Notes: generated by a model not told the origin, from the sequence alone. 64,000 nucleotides of DNA from Amoebidium appalachense (GCA_963693365.1 CAVNZM010000002.1:124001-188000), one strand, 5' to 3'. Positions 17,343-59,671 are shown, numbered from the stretch's first letter. Made by a program: numbers and translations.

Positions 17343-18821
17343 ATAGCAGTGCCCTACGTGCTGAGAAAACGAAAATTATAATAACCGTGAACTGAAAACG
17401 GAATCTACCTAGGCATCACCGACGAAATTCGTGTATTTGGAGAGGACAACTCTTAGCATAACCTACATCAGGGGTTGCAAGAACGCTTATTATAGCACCA
17501 AAAAAACACTATTTGCCCCCTTGACACGTTCAGCTGCTGTTGATATGTACTAATAGCTATTGTAATTCCGCTTATACTCCCTCTCATACTCTAGATCTGT
17601 TGAGTTTTTCACTCAGTTTGGTTATCCTGTTTTCTTTTTCAGTGACTCATGCATGATTCTGTCACAGACCTTCACAGACTGCGATGAACAACTACGTAAT
17701 GGCAGCTAATTTATAGTCCATGACGTAAGCAGAATGATATTCAGTGCTTTTCGATTCGGTTTAGGAAAACGGTTGATGGCCCGACCCGCCAAACGGTTTA
17801 TCCTTATCAGATTCCCAAGAATAGCCTTTTTTGGTTTAAGAGACCCAATAGGAGCACCCTGTAATGGCAGAGCTAAACCCCTAGGGCGATTGAACGCGCT
17901 AGGGACATTATTTCTGCTGAAAAGTACAGAAAATAAAACAATTGCTTAAACTGTAGCCTTTATTTACACACGTATAGACCATGTTTCTTGTTTCTTTAGA
18001 ATAACATGAGTATTCGTTTTGACATGACAGGGTAGCCAAGTTGCGATCTGCGTCAGATTCCGTAATAGATCTTGATGCGTGCCGGTCCAATCACTTTTGT
18101 TCCGGTGCAGGTGGCATGTTGGGCCGGCCGTCTGACTCACCCGGCTGAGTGAAAAGTCAACAAACCGTTCTCACAGCCTCACACTTCCCACTAGGAAAAA
18201 CTAGGAAAAACCACAAAAGGTGGGGTGTGTGGGGGCATATGGGGTGTGGCTAGGCTGCTGTGCTTATAGGTGCACAGCCATTGAGGGAATAATATTGGCC
18301 TCGGACCAAAGTTATGGAAAGTGGAGGATGGGATCGACCGGTTACCCGTCAGCTATCTAACACATTCCCCCTCTTCTTCTCCCCCCCCCCCCACCTTTTT
18401 GACAAACACCACATGCAAGTACACACACGCCTGCGTTCACGCGCGCACGGGACTCCCACATGCACACACATAGACTGTCTCTTGCATGAAACCCCTCCCT
18501 CCCCCACTCCCCCCTCTCTCGTCCCGCCCCCCCCCCCCCCTCCCCCCCCCCCCCCTCCCCTGGCACCCTTCCTGCCATGTCCCTACCCACACGTGCACCC
18601 GCGCGCGCACGCACACACACGCAAACACACACACGTATGCACGCACGCACACGTACACACACAAACGTACCCCCCCCCCCCCCCACACACACACACACGC
18701 ACACACACATACACACACACACACACACACATGCTTAACCCCACGCACCCACACTCGCATCCGTGACGCTGATGATCGACACCTTCTGTGGGTTCTGCCT
18801 CCACACTCTTCCCGACCGCAG
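17343..18821. promoter_or_regulatory. divergent upstream region of the WIPI-like gene
   Basis: The first kilobase (17343-18360) is comparatively AT-rich and free of microsatellites, which fits a promoter region between the minus-strand WIPI gene and the tentative plus-strand gene. From 18365 on it becomes C runs and (CA)n. No definite core-promoter motif was identified. Confidence 0.35.
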
Positions 18822-22545
<3,724 letters not shown>

Positions 22546-22561
22546 AAAACCACCACCACCA

Positions 22562-22606
<45 letters not shown>

Positions 22607-22764
22607 TATGTACATATCGCACCTCAAACCTCGACAGGAAGTCGAAGGGGGTAAATGTATGGCATGGGGTAGTGCACGTGATAGTGCAGCAAGAGAGAAT
22701 TTGTTTTACTTAGTTCCTCTTCACTCGTCTAGTGTTGGAGGTCGAGAGTTAGGAGGAGCCGGGG

Positions 22765-22820
<56 letters not shown>

Positions 22821-22941
22821 GGAGATGTGAGTTTTTTTGGATTGGTACTGACACTGTTACGCCCATAGGGCCCATCCAATGGTGGAACAACCACCTCATC
22901 CCCCCACCTCCCCCCCACCCCCACCCCCCACCGCCAATAAA

Positions 22942-29866
<6,925 letters not shown>

Positions 29867-30069
29867 GTGCGCACCGGCACATGCAGATTTAGTGGACATT
29901 CGACATTCTGATGGTAGCTCACTTTGTGCATTATAGTCTCCAAAACAACATTAACTACTACTACAACCCTCCCCCCCCCCCCCCCCCCAAATTCCCCTCT
30001 ACATTAGGAACACCAATTACCCACATTATTTGCACAGGGCAGCCGAACCGTTGTATCATTCCTGCTCCA

Positions 30070-30153
<84 letters not shown>

Positions 30154-30480
30154 CTCGCATTGTTTGTTTTTGCCTTATGTCATGCTATGATGTATGATAG
30201 ACCCAACTGACAACTGACTGCATTCGTCCTTTGCAGAACACCCACACAGAACACACCCAGATACAACCAACAGAACAAGAGAACAACAAGACAGCACAAA
30301 GCGTAAACGTTTGAGGGAGGCGTAGGAGAGGTGTAAGGTGAGCAGAGAGTGAGAGAGAATCAAAGGCAGGCAAGGAGAAGAGACACGACAGTTCTACAAA
30401 CGGAGACAAGCACGCGCACACACACGCACGCACAGACACACACACACAGACACGTACGGAGAGACAGACAGACAAACACG
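29867..30480 (+). promoter_or_regulatory. TrpE to TrpG-TrpD intergenic region
   Basis: Only 614 bp separate the TrpE stop from the next start. The region has an 18-nt C run (29970-29987), (CA)n at 30069-30152 and then about 250 bp of purine- and CA-rich sequence leading to ATG. It must hold the TrpE 3' end and, unless the two are co-transcribed, the promoter of the downstream gene. No clear AATAAA was seen after TrpE. Confidence 0.5.
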
Positions 30481-30722
30481 ATGGCCGACAAGCTCAAGCC
30501 CCGCATGCCCGTGGAGGGCAAGGTGCCCAAGGTGCTGCTGATCGACAACTACGACAGCTTCACCTTCAACGTGTACCAGTATCTGAGAGGTAGGCGCACC
30601 TGCATGCACACATGTGCACGTGCATGCACACACACCAGCACGTGCACGGACACCCCTGTACACCGTGGACCTGCCATGCATATACCTGCCGTTAGACAAA
30701 CATGCTTGCACACTTGCGGGCT

Positions 30723-30797
<75 letters not shown>

Positions 30798-31110
30798 AGC
30801 GGACATAAATCCGTACGTTCTACACGAAGAAAGGGTGCCGGGCACCGACAGTACCTTCCCCCATCTCACCTCACACCCAGTATACCACCCAGTAATCTCA
30901 CACCCATTCTAACACGTGCTTCCAGAGCTTGGTGCGGATGTGCATGTGCACCGTAACGACAAGATCACCCTAGAGGAGTGCTGGGCCCTCAAACCCACCC
31001 ACGTGGTCATCAGTCCTGGCCCCGGCCACCCATCCACTGATGCCGGCATCTCCCGCCCCGTCATCCAGGACTTTGCTGGAAAGATCCCCGTCTTTGGTCC
31101 GTGCAAACCT

Positions 31111-31147
<37 letters not shown>

Positions 31148-32733
31148 CCCGACACCACCACCACCACCCCCCACACACACACAACTACACACACACACAT
31201 GGTGGTCTACTACAACATGGAGCCTTGGCCATTCGAATGATTACTGCACGATAGACTCATGTGAGGTCTGCATTGTGTTTATTCCCTGTGCACACGTGTT
31301 TGCTCATGGCCGCATGTGTTCGGATGTGTATCCCATGCACACCAGCGGCCTATATTTGGGACATATTGGCAGCCACGTGCAGGTGATATTGCCGGGCGGT
31401 GGAGAGCAATTTACTGCATGCCAGTGTGTGCTGGCGTGTTCGAGAGCATGCACGTGGTGCTAACACGTGGCGCACACACACAGGGGTGTGCATGGGCCAG
31501 CAGTGCATGTACGAGGTGTTTGGGGGCACCGTCAAGAGTGCAGGGGAGATCTTGCACGGCAAGGTGTCTGAGATCCTGCACGATGCAAAGGGCATCTTTG
31601 CTAACATCCCCCAGAACATTAAGGTGGGTGTGGGTGTGTGGTGCATGTGCGTGGGCGTGGGTGTGGGTGCGTGTATGTGTGCACATGCATATTCGAGGAG
31701 AGGAGGAAGGTGGGGGGGGGAGGGGAGGAGGCTTCCGCCTTTGGTACAAGTGTTTGTAGCCTTGCCATAGCATAAGGGGTCAGGCCACAGCCAAACCTCG
31801 GGTGTGCCAGCAACTTCCACCTAGACGCCAAGTGTCAGTCTGTCTATAGTAAACATTGGTGACTGTGTCTCTCTTGTTGCTGTGTTGCTAAGCTCTTTGT
31901 CTTTTTTGTGCCCCACATCCTGACTGGCCATTTACCAGGTGACGCGCTACCACTCTCTTGCCGGGGACGGCAGCAAGGTGCCTGATGCACTTGAGGTGAC
32001 GGCAAAGACCCACGGGGGCATCGTGATGGCCGTGAGGCACAAGAAGTACGTGGTCGAGGGCGTGCAGTTCCACCCTGAGAGTATCCTCAGTGAGCATGGC
32101 CACGACATGTTCCGCAACTTTCTGGCATATTCCGCAGGCACGTGGGAGGAGATGGATGCGCCTCGCCGGTACAGCCACAGCGACACACGCCAGGTGGGGG
32201 CACATGCTCATTGTGCAGTTACTATTTCAGAATTTCATGCTACTGTTCGACATTCCTCCCCCCCCCCCCCCTCCCCCCCCCCCCCCCCCCCCTTTTCCCC
32301 CCCTCTCCCCTTGTGAAACGGCTGCGCCCCCTTCACAAACAGCCCCTGTCGTGGCCATCCTAACCTCCACCCTTTATTCCCCCCTCTTTCTCTTCCCCTA
32401 ACCACAGCAGATCTATCTCACCCTCTCCTTCTAACCCACACTGCTCTTCCTTCATCCTTGCCCTTTCTAACCTCGGTCTCCCCTTCTTCCCTCAACTGCG
32501 CCACACCCCCATCTCCTGCTCCTCTTTCCCCCAACCACATTCCCCTGCCAACCTTTTCGCTCCAATCCCCCCCCCCCCCAATGCATGCAGGCGCTGCAAG
32601 TAGCGATCCGCATGCTGTGTGACCGTGAGGAGCCCACTGGTGCGCAGCTCAAGGAGGCCTTTGATGAGGTCATGGATGGCAGGGCCACGGACGCACAGCT
32701 GTCCGCATTCCTCATGGTACAATATATCCCCCC

Positions 32734-32785
<52 letters not shown>

Positions 32786-33360
32786 TCCCGTGAGGATCCC
32801 CCTTTGTCTCACTTAAAGCAAGGTCCGTATCTATCATTATAAGCCCCGATCGATGATATGACGTCATTTGTTTACAAAAACGTCAGAATGACGTCATGCA
32901 AGAATTTCAAGAGCCGCAACAGGGCCATCCGAAATCCTCGATCGGATCATCCTCGATTTTGTCTAAAATGGTAGATACGGAGGTTGGTTTAATCAATTGC
33001 CGACCACACTTGATAAGAGGGGGTGTTACGGAAAAGTATAGTGTAAACTGGACACACACACACACACACATACATGCATACACCCCCGCCTACAACCACA
33101 CATGGTGGCTACGTTGGGACTTGTGCCCCCCACCCCCACCCTCCCCCCACAGCCCCGGGCTCTACTTTGGGCGTACTTTGTCTCTTTCTTCTTCATATCC
33201 ACCCTAGGTTGCGCTCTTTGTGAATGTGCACTTGGCACCGTGTGGCGCATCCTAAGACCCCCCCCCCCCCCCCCCCCCAGGCCATCAAGCTGCACGGGGA
33301 GACCCCCACCATCGTCGATGCCGTCTGCAGGGCCGTGCTCGAGAGATCCGTACGTCCCCC

Positions 33361-33440
<80 letters not shown>

Positions 33441-33841
33441 GCACAAATCTGGCCAATCACAGTCAGGAACCCTCCCAATGTATCAATCCACAGACACGTA
33501 GGCCTGGCTCCACACCTGCCCCCCCAATCCTCCTTTGCTGCTGAAACCACAAAGAGGACACAAGACAGTGGCTTGCGCAGTGGGTCTCCCTAATTAGGCA
33601 TTTCTCCTGCTCTTGCTCTCTTTTTTCTTTCTTTTTTCTTTTCTTTTTCCTCTCTTGTTTTTTTTTCTTCATTCATTTTGTTTGCACAAAGGTGGATGCA
33701 TGCATCGTGCAGTGACTGACTGTCATGCAGGAGCCCTGTGGTGTTGAGGATGTGGTGGACATAGTGGGCACGGGGGGTGACGGCCAGGACACATTCAACG
33801 TCTCCACTACCTCTGCTATCGTGGCTGCTGGCGCTGGCCTC

Positions 33842-33877
<36 letters not shown>

Positions 33878-34431
33878 CTTGACTTAGTGTCTCAGGTATG
33901 TGTGGGTGGGTGTTTATTTGGGGGGGGGGGGGGGGGGGGGGAGTGTGTGTGTGTGTGGGTGTATGTGTGCCTTGACTTAGTGTGTCCGTCTGTGTCTGTG
34001 TGTGTGCTTCTTGTCATGGATGGGCAGGAGGGGATAATAAGGGGGTATAACTGTATCTGCAGGCATGTTTGGCTTTCTATGGAGCATCAAGTGTGTGTGG
34101 GAAGTGTGGGGGGGGGGGGGGGGGGGGGGAGGGTGTACACTGGTTATTATTTTTTGTTTTTGTTTTTTTGTCCCCTTTCCCGCATTTCTCACACTTTTCA
34201 CAGGGTTGCCAAGCACGGCAACCGGTCAGCCTCCTCGCAGTGCGGCAGTGCAGATGTACTCGAGCACCTAGGGGGGGTGATCTCGCTGCCCCCCAGTGCA
34301 TGTGCTGACATAGTCAAGGGGGCCGGCTTCTGCTTCCTCTTTGCCCAGGCATTCCACCCCACTATGAAGATCCTGGCTCCAGTCCGCAGACAGGTGCAAG
34401 CACACACCCCTCCCTTGCAAGCACACACCCC

Positions 34432-34463
<32 letters not shown>

Positions 34464-34775
34464 TTTTCCTCATGCGGCATCATACTGCAGCATAACTTAA
34501 CGCAAACGTTCTCGTCTACTTTAAGCCGAATTGCCACCTGTCATTTCATATTTCCGGTTGAGATCCCAACGGCAAAAGCTCAACGTTTTAAAGACCTAAA
34601 TGGTCCACTCTACTAACCGTAGCACTAACCTGCTGCACGAGATAAAATTCGGGTACTGTGGAATCCCTGGAGCACGGGCTCTTATTATATTTTGCTTATT
34701 TTTTGACTATTTTTTGCAAGATTTGCATTGTGTTGTCCGTAATGAATGTGCCCTTTCTACTCAGTGACGATTCTT

Positions 34776-34806
<31 letters not shown>

Positions 34807-35842
34807 TACATTTGCGCCTTGCACTTTATGCATCAGTCAGGGTAATGAGGCTTCTTTGGGCATTCCAATACATCCAATCGTATGCACTGCATTTGCAAAA
34901 GGATGCCCCCCCCCCCCCCCCAATACACATACACTGACATGCACGTGCACAGATGGGGGTGCGCACGGTCTTCAACATGATTGGGCCGCTGATCAACCCC
35001 GCACGGCCCCGTGCGATGGTGGTGGGGGTGTACTCTCCCCTGATTGGCCGCCTGATGGCAGAGACATTGCTGCTGCGGGGCCTGACTGAGGCCCTGGTGG
35101 TGTGCGGCCACGAGGGATTGGACGAGGTATGCGGGGGTTCATGACGTGTGATTTGGGGGGGAGGAGGGGGGGGTTCTGTGGAGTGTAATTTTGGGGGTCT
35201 GTGGCGTGTGTGGTGGTGGTGGTGGGGTAACTTCAATCCCAGTAGCATCTCCATTTGTGTCTGTGTGTGTGTGTCTTACCTCTGTGTCTGTGTTCATGCA
35301 TTTTGTTCATTTGTGTCTGTGTGTATGCATCTCGTGTGTGCATGCATCTCATTCATTTTTCTGTGTTCATGCATTTTGTTCATTTGTGTCTGTGTGCATG
35401 CATCTCGTTGCCTGTTTTTCTGTGTGCATGCACCTTACCCCTTTCTTTCTGTGTACGTGCATGTTATTAATTTTCTCCCACCGCAGGTCAGCATCTGTGG
35501 CCCCAGCTATGTGTGGCGGCTGCACAAGGGCCAGATCACCGAGGGCAAGCTGACCCCCGAGGACTTTGGCCTGCCCACACACACCATCGACCAGGTTCGC
35601 GGTGGGCCCCCGGCCTACAATGCTGTATGTCTCTCCCCCCCCTCCCCTCCCCCCCCTCTCCCTCCCTCCCTCCTCCTCCTCTCCCTGGACGTGGGTTCTG
35701 CTTCTAATGCTTACCTGTATGTGTGGTTTGCAAGATTTGCATGATGTTGGCCGTGATGAGTGTCTCGTACAACGTAACACATTTTAACTACCCTTTCTTC
35801 CTTTTTTTGTGCCCGTCACCTCCGTGGTTTATGCCGAAACCC

Positions 35843-35885
<43 letters not shown>

Positions 35886-36088
35886 TTCCTCCCACATCCC
35901 CACTGCCATACCCCTCTTTTATTACATATGCATTTGCATGGCACATAGCATGGTGCTGTGTATTAGTCACGTGCTGACCATGGGTCTAGGGGGAGCTTAT
36001 GGCTCTGCTGGATGGCAAGGAGGGACCCAACCTGGACTTTGTGCTCATCAACTCGGCAGGTGGAGTGCACCCCCCCACCCCCCCCCCT

Positions 36089-36124
<36 letters not shown>

Positions 36125-36636
36125 ATGATGGGCTCTGCTTATGGGGCAAGCTGTGTGTGCAAAGGAAAATCTGCACTGTGGTGATAGTCATGAATGTATA
36201 CTTCTTGCTTTATCACACATCCCCCCCCCCCCTCCCCCCCCCCCCCTTCCCCCCCTTCTTTTTCCCCCGGTGCATAGGGAGGAGGGCTGAAACGGTGGCG
36301 ACATGATCCATGCCGTGTGGTGTGTGTTTGTGTGCGTGCATGGGTGTGATTGTGGGTAGGGGTGTGATTGTGGGTAGGTGTGTGATTGTGGGTGGGTGTG
36401 TGATTGTGGGTAGGTGTGTGTGTGTGGGGGGGGGGGGGGGGGGGTATGGAGCCAAGCGCACACTGTCATGTTGCTGACTGTGGCCATGGTGGGGTGCAGC
36501 GCTGCTTGTGGCCGGGGGCAAGGCCAAGACCTACAAGGAGGGCGTGGAGCTGGCCCGGGAGTCCATCGGGTCGGGTCGGGCCCGGCAGGTGCTGACGCAG
36601 TACATTGCCCTGTCACGTGCTGCGGCCGGCAAGTGA
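30481..36636 (+). CDS. trpGD: bifunctional anthranilate synthase component II (TrpG) - anthranilate phosphoribosyltransferase (TrpD)
   Basis: Twelve exons: 30481-30589, 30926-31096, 31484-31623, 31939-32193, 32591-32716, 33281-33349, 33731-33843, 34204-34393, 34953-35126, 35487-35624, 35990-36059, 36500-36636 (TGA). Phases close throughout, giving 563 residues. Residues 14-205 are a class I glutaminase: [19 protein letters not shown], catalytic C96 in GVCMGQQ and H185/E187 in FHPES. From about 226 follows TrpD: a helical start ([20 protein letters not shown]), [50 protein letters not shown] and VCGHEGLDE. No stop separates the halves; exon 4 joins exon 5 in phase 0. The protein would feed ammonia to TrpE and convert anthranilate to phosphoribosyl-anthranilate. 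The exon 11 acceptor could be 35990 or 35996. AATAAA lies 14 nt after the stop. Confidence 0.95.
32717..33280 (+). other. TrpG-TrpD intron 5 with a complex island and two TGACGTCA palindromes
   Basis: After a long C run (32731-32783) the intron contains about 230 bp of non-repetitive sequence with perfect TGACGTCA (CRE-type) palindromes at 32859-32866 and 32889-32896. The intron lies within the N-terminal part of the TrpD half. A regulatory role is only inference. Confidence 0.4.
34646..34770 (+). repeat. diverged partial copy of the dispersed repeat
   Basis: Shares TTCGGGTACTGTGGA and the GGGCTCT...TTATTATAT...GCATTGTGTTGTCCGT arrangement with the 566 and 20303 copies and is followed by a C run at 34779-34806. 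It lies in TrpG-TrpD intron 8. Confidence 0.5.
36120..36222 (+). repeat. diverged partial copy of the dispersed repeat
   Basis: GATGATGGGCTCTGCTTAT followed by a TCTGCA...GTGATAGTCATGAATGT segment and then C runs. A related fragment (GTTTGCAAGATTTGCATGAT) lies at 35690-35780. Both are in introns of the TrpG-TrpD gene. Confidence 0.45.
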
Positions 36637-36649
36637 GCCTCCGTGGCTA

Positions 36650-36655
36650 AATAAA
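36650..36655 (+). terminator. polyadenylation signal of the TrpG-TrpD gene
   Basis: AATAAA 14 nt after the TGA stop, unusually close but in the right place and strand. Confidence 0.7.
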
Positions 36656-36656
36656 A

Positions 36657-54806
<18,150 letters not shown>

Positions 54807-56913
54807 TTGGCTAGATTAGACGAATGGTGCCCGGTATACGGTGCCCATATATGGTTAGCTGTTCTTTGAATGAATGATGATAATTGATGGCGGGTAGACA
54901 GTACCTGCCTGAGGTTTCCTCTTTTTGTGTTGGATGCCATTCTACTGAATGTGATCTTTTATGTGTGTTGACTATGTGCTTGCGATGGCTAGATACGAAC
55001 AAAAGGTGTCTTTTTATAGGTGCTCGATGGAAGCACATGTGGAGCAACCGTGCAACTGTGTAGATATACTTGCTCTAGTTACCAAATATGGAAGTAGAAA
55101 TGTGCAATAATGTGCACACCTCTTTTTTTAGAGGTGTCCTCCAGCTCTGTCGGGCAATGGATTGTTGGCTAAAATCGATGGCCTCCACTGATAGTCTGTT
55201 GCGCAAACCAGCATTGCGAAAAAAAATTGTATGGACCAATAATTCGCGCGCGATCGCACCCATTAGTCAAATAGAAATTTGGCCGGGAAGCTTTGGTGCG
55301 AAAAAGAAAGGTTTTATTAAACCAGAAAGAACTTACGATTTTTTTTATAAAATTAAAAAAAAAAAAAAAAAAAAAAAATAGGAATATTGCAATGCACTGA
55401 CGAACATGGTAGCCGCATGCGAGACATGTCCGGATCCCTGGCTGTCTTTGAACATCAGTGACCACGCTCACACGCATATATATGCATATGGATGCGACAT
55501 GCATTGGCCCTTCCCCCCGGCCACCGCCCAGTGTGCACTATAAAACATATATAGCTATGCAGTGCATTTGGCCCCATATATATATGCACCGTGGGCATGC
55601 CCAACACCACCATTCATTTGGCCAGTCAGTCTGCTGCTTGGACGTTTGGACTTTGGACCTTCTGCGAGGTATTGTTGACAATGCCGTATATGGTCATAGC
55701 AGATGACTTTTTGCCAATCATTGTAGTCCAATAATATTAACCAATCAGCAGCTCGCTAAGGAGGTTCACTTCAAGCCAATAAGAATCTTTGCTCAGTCAG
55801 CAATGTCATGTATGACCTTTATCAGCCAATAGTATTAGTGTAAAATAGACTAAATATGGTTAGTTTTTAGAATGAGTTCTAAACCAATGGTATTAGAGAT
55901 AGTAATAGCCATATATGGTAGATTCGTGTAGGTTCCCGATCACCTTAGATTTGGCTCTTCAGGTTATAGATATATTCGGGAGATATTCCATTTTAGGCCA
56001 GCCAAGGCCATTAACCCGCCATCAGTCTTCCGTTTCGATCAGTTTCCAAAGCCATTTCGTCAGCATTACATAAGCTTGGCCGACCCTTCTAGTCGTCTTG
56101 GCTGCCTTAGCACTATATATAGGGTTTAGGGTGCAATCCTTGTGCCGCGCTATAAATACTTGAGGGTATATAACAGCGCCGCCGCTCAGACAAGCTCAGA
56201 TTCTAGACAGGTCAGATCTGGGATAATAAATAGGTTAGATAAACCCAAACGTCTCTAAAATTGCGCATTCTTTGCGCCACGCACCTGCGCTTTCCTCCTT
56301 TCATTCCTTTCACCCAATCAGCTTCAAGGCGGTAAACCCCGTCACTATTGCAAAACGCATGACCATTGGACACCAGGGGTTGAATTACGACCCAAAATCG
56401 TCGTATTTACAGGGGGTTAAAACGGGTAACGCTGTGAGGTGCTGTATTGGTTTTTCGTAGCAGTGAACTAGGGCACGATAGTGTATTGTGGTGTTTTTCA
56501 TACAAAATGGGTGTTTTCCCAGGCAAAAGGTGGTCAGGTCGTTATTTTGGCACTCCAGAGCGGAATATGAAGCCTTGTTTTGTCTCTTAGGGTGTGTAAT
56601 TGCTAAGGGAGTGTAGAATCGACTGAAATGGGTCATCAATTTTAATAACATAAGGGGTCTATACGAGTCGTAAATAAGATGAACCCCGTCAAGGCGATTT
56701 AGAAATTTTGACAATACGATTACGTGTAAGGTAAAACGGGTAGTGCAGCCAAAACTGTTGGACACGGTCCATCATGATGACTGGCACACCGCGCGAAGAT
56801 CAATACATGTAGTGACACTAACTCCTACGAGTATGTAAAGGAGTGCGTTAGTAGGCATAGGTCACAAAGCCAGTTTTCCCTTTCCTTTTTCTGTTATTTT
56901 CCCCCTTGCCACC
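54807..56913. promoter_or_regulatory. intergenic, AT-rich, CCAAT-dense region upstream of the cyclotransferase-like gene
   Basis: Complex sequence without microsatellites apart from an A run at 55356-55378. Between 55690 and 55910 it holds six or more CCAAT words in one orientation (for example at 55728, 55738, 55776, 55826, 55882). No exon was recognised. Confidence 0.5.
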
Positions 56914-58338
56914 ATGAGTCACGTTCAAGACCTCCGCAGCGAGCCTCTAGACAACCCCCACCTTGTGTCGTCTGCTGGTCTGGGCACAACATCAGACGCA
57001 GACCCCGACTATGCACATGGGCAGGTTGATATCAAGACGGCCAACCAGGACACGCTGCTGTGGTACTTTGCCTACGGCTCAAACATGGACCCCAACGTGC
57101 TGACCGGCAGGAGAGGGGTCGGTGGCCGTGTGGGTTGTACGTGTTAGTGTGGTTGTGCAGGCCAGTGGAACTAGGGTTACAGGTTTTGGTTGGTGTGGTG
57201 CACTTTGTGTCTTGAAAAATCAGCCAAAACAGCAAGTGGGGTTTGTAAAAGTGCTAAATGTATTCAGTCGCACCTGCGGATAAAGCGCAATGACTTTTTT
57301 GCACACTTAACATCCAACTCAGCTGAGGCAAAGTCTAAAAAAAGGCGGTTTTAGGGTCTTTTCATGCTTGAACCCTCTTGAAAGAAGTCGTGCAGTTACA
57401 ATTTAGAATCCAACAGGCATGGAAAGAAACGTGGCTCTGCGGTAGCATGGCTGACAGGGCGCTACGTACGGGCAGCTGCGCGTGCACAAGTTCTGTGATT
57501 GATCCCTTAATAGAACAGATGAACATGCACATAGAGATCCACGTGTCACTGCTATCTGTACTGCATAGAACGTTCTTATTTCCACACAAGTTCAGTCCTT
57601 CAACCACCAACCAAACCTATGCCTATGCAGGTCCAGCCCAAGCGTGTTATCCCCTGCGAGGCTCCCGGCTATCGCCTTCTCATGTCCGTGCCAGCACTGC
57701 CATGGGGGGAGCCAGGGTTTGCGTCAGTTGGCAAGCGAGAGGAAAACGACAAGGAGTATCCAACGCTGCACGGCACAGCGTGCCTAGTGACGGTGAAGGA
57801 TTACCTGCTCGTGCGCCGCACAGAGGGGGGTGGGGGACACGATGGCCTGGGCTACCAAGACCTGTGGCTGACGCTTAGAGACTACAAGGGCAGGACACTG
57901 AGGGCAGTGACCTTGTACTACCAGCCAGAGGGGTTCTTGGTGGTCAGTGCACCGTCCCAGCGCTACATGTCACTCATAGTGAGGGGCGCACGTGTGTTCG
58001 GCCTGCACCCCACATACCTCAGCTGGCTCGAGACACACGGGGTGTTCCGCCCTGCTGGGTTTGGCCAGAAGGCTATGCGGGCGGTAATGCTGCTTCTGCT
58101 GGTGCCCATCATGCTTCCAATCATGCTCACGAACCTAATATGGGCACGCACTACCGGCCGGCCAGGCCCAAGAATCATCCACATGGTTATGCCATTCATT
58201 CAGCGCCGAGTCAGATGGTTCCATGATAACATTGGTCAGAAACTGGTTGGCAGCGGCACAGAGCCCAATGCGGTGTTTGATGCAAGTTCGGTGCCCTCAG
58301 CAGAGGATTTGAGGCAGCAAGTGAAAAAGTATCTTTAA
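56914..58338 (+). CDS. gamma-glutamylcyclotransferase-like protein with a C-terminal membrane segment
   Basis: Two exons, 56914-57117 and 57631-58338 (TAA), join in phase 0 to 303 residues. The ATG sits in an ideal GCCACCATG context. Residues 51-58 (YFAYGSNM) are the substrate-loop signature of the GGCT/AIG2 superfamily. Further family landmarks are APGYRLLMS, GFASV, LHGTACLVT, the acidic E133 in RRTEGG (candidate catalytic Glu), APSQRYMSLIVRGA and FGLHPTYLSWL. The family opens gamma-glutamyl peptides to 5-oxoproline. After the fold, residues 217-239 form a hydrophobic membrane segment (AVMLLLLVPIMLPIML) followed by a basic tail, an extension that from memory resembles some fungal homologues. 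The donor GTCGGT at 57118 is not a strong consensus, but it is the only one that joins the conserved blocks. Confidence 0.85.
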
Positions 58339-59180
58339 ACTGGTATGTGTCCATGGGGTGTGGTGCATACGTATGGCGGTGGGAGGGGAAGAGTGGGTGA
58401 GGGTGGAGGGTTATGGTAGGGAAGCAGAGGCGCAGTACTATAATAGTAGTGAGAATGCACGAGCCGCTGTCGGATTATGTTTCCGGTGATAGTATTATAC
58501 TACTGGCTAAGGTCACTAATGCCGTATACGTAGTGATTTGAATGCGTGCAACGAATGTCGACGTTAGAGCAGATAGCTGAAGTTCTAAGTAGGGTCTTGG
58601 ACCTGTGATAGCGCTTAGCAGTAACTCCGTGATCAGGGGGCTAAACTAAACAAGTGTGCAAAAACAGCCGGGAAGTTTTCTACTCCTGTGAGACGAACTG
58701 TTTGTATAGGTTCACTACAGGTTCACGTAAATAAACACCATCTCACAGCCCGAGGGTTAGCCCACCCAAAGTGTAAATCTTTTTTAATATCAGTTCCCTT
58801 GTTTTTACATCTTTTCCCGTGCTAAGTATTGTTGGTGGTGAGAACCTGAATGCAACGTGTGTACATAATTGTGTGCTCGAGAGAGAAAGAGAGACAGAAA
58901 CACACACCCAGAAAGTTAGAGAGAGTGAGTGAGTCGACTGTGTACACGTGTGGGTATGTTCGGGTGTATTCGTTGGTGGTGCCAGTCTATTTGTGTACCC
59001 GTTTTTGTTAGGGAGGCCGGATACGGTGTATAGTTGTGGTCGTGGTGGTGGTGGTGGGCAGGGGAGGGGGGGGAGTCGGCAGGGGGGATGACAGAGCCTC
59101 CAAGGCCAGCCTTGCAATAACCCCATCCTTCTTAACGGAGTCTACTCGGAAGTACCTTTAGTCTCTCTCTGGCTGCCTTC

Positions 59181-59214
<34 letters not shown>

Positions 59215-59597
59215 CCCCCTGCCCCCCTCCCCCGCGTGCTTCGGAGATCTGCAATAAGCCATTCAGTAAGTCTCAGATTCTTTAGAGGGGGTTGATGGGG
59301 GGAGAGGAGGAGGGGGGAGGGGGTTGGGCACGCGTGCACACGGAAAAGATATTCTCCCCCTTTCCCTTCTGAGTCTACCTTGAAGTTCCCAACTTCCCCT
59401 CCTGCAAAGTCGACTGGCTTCACCTCCCCCCTCGGCCTCCGGATCCCCCCCCCCGCCCACCCAACCACTCACCCACCCACTCCTTGGTGGGGAGCTCAGG
59501 GCGGGAACTTGTGCATGCAGGTGTCGCTTCAGGGTGGGTTGGTTTTTGGAGGCCCCTCGGGGAAGCGGGCGTGGTGGGGCGGATAAAGCGGGGGGAA

Positions 59598-59671
<74 letters not shown>

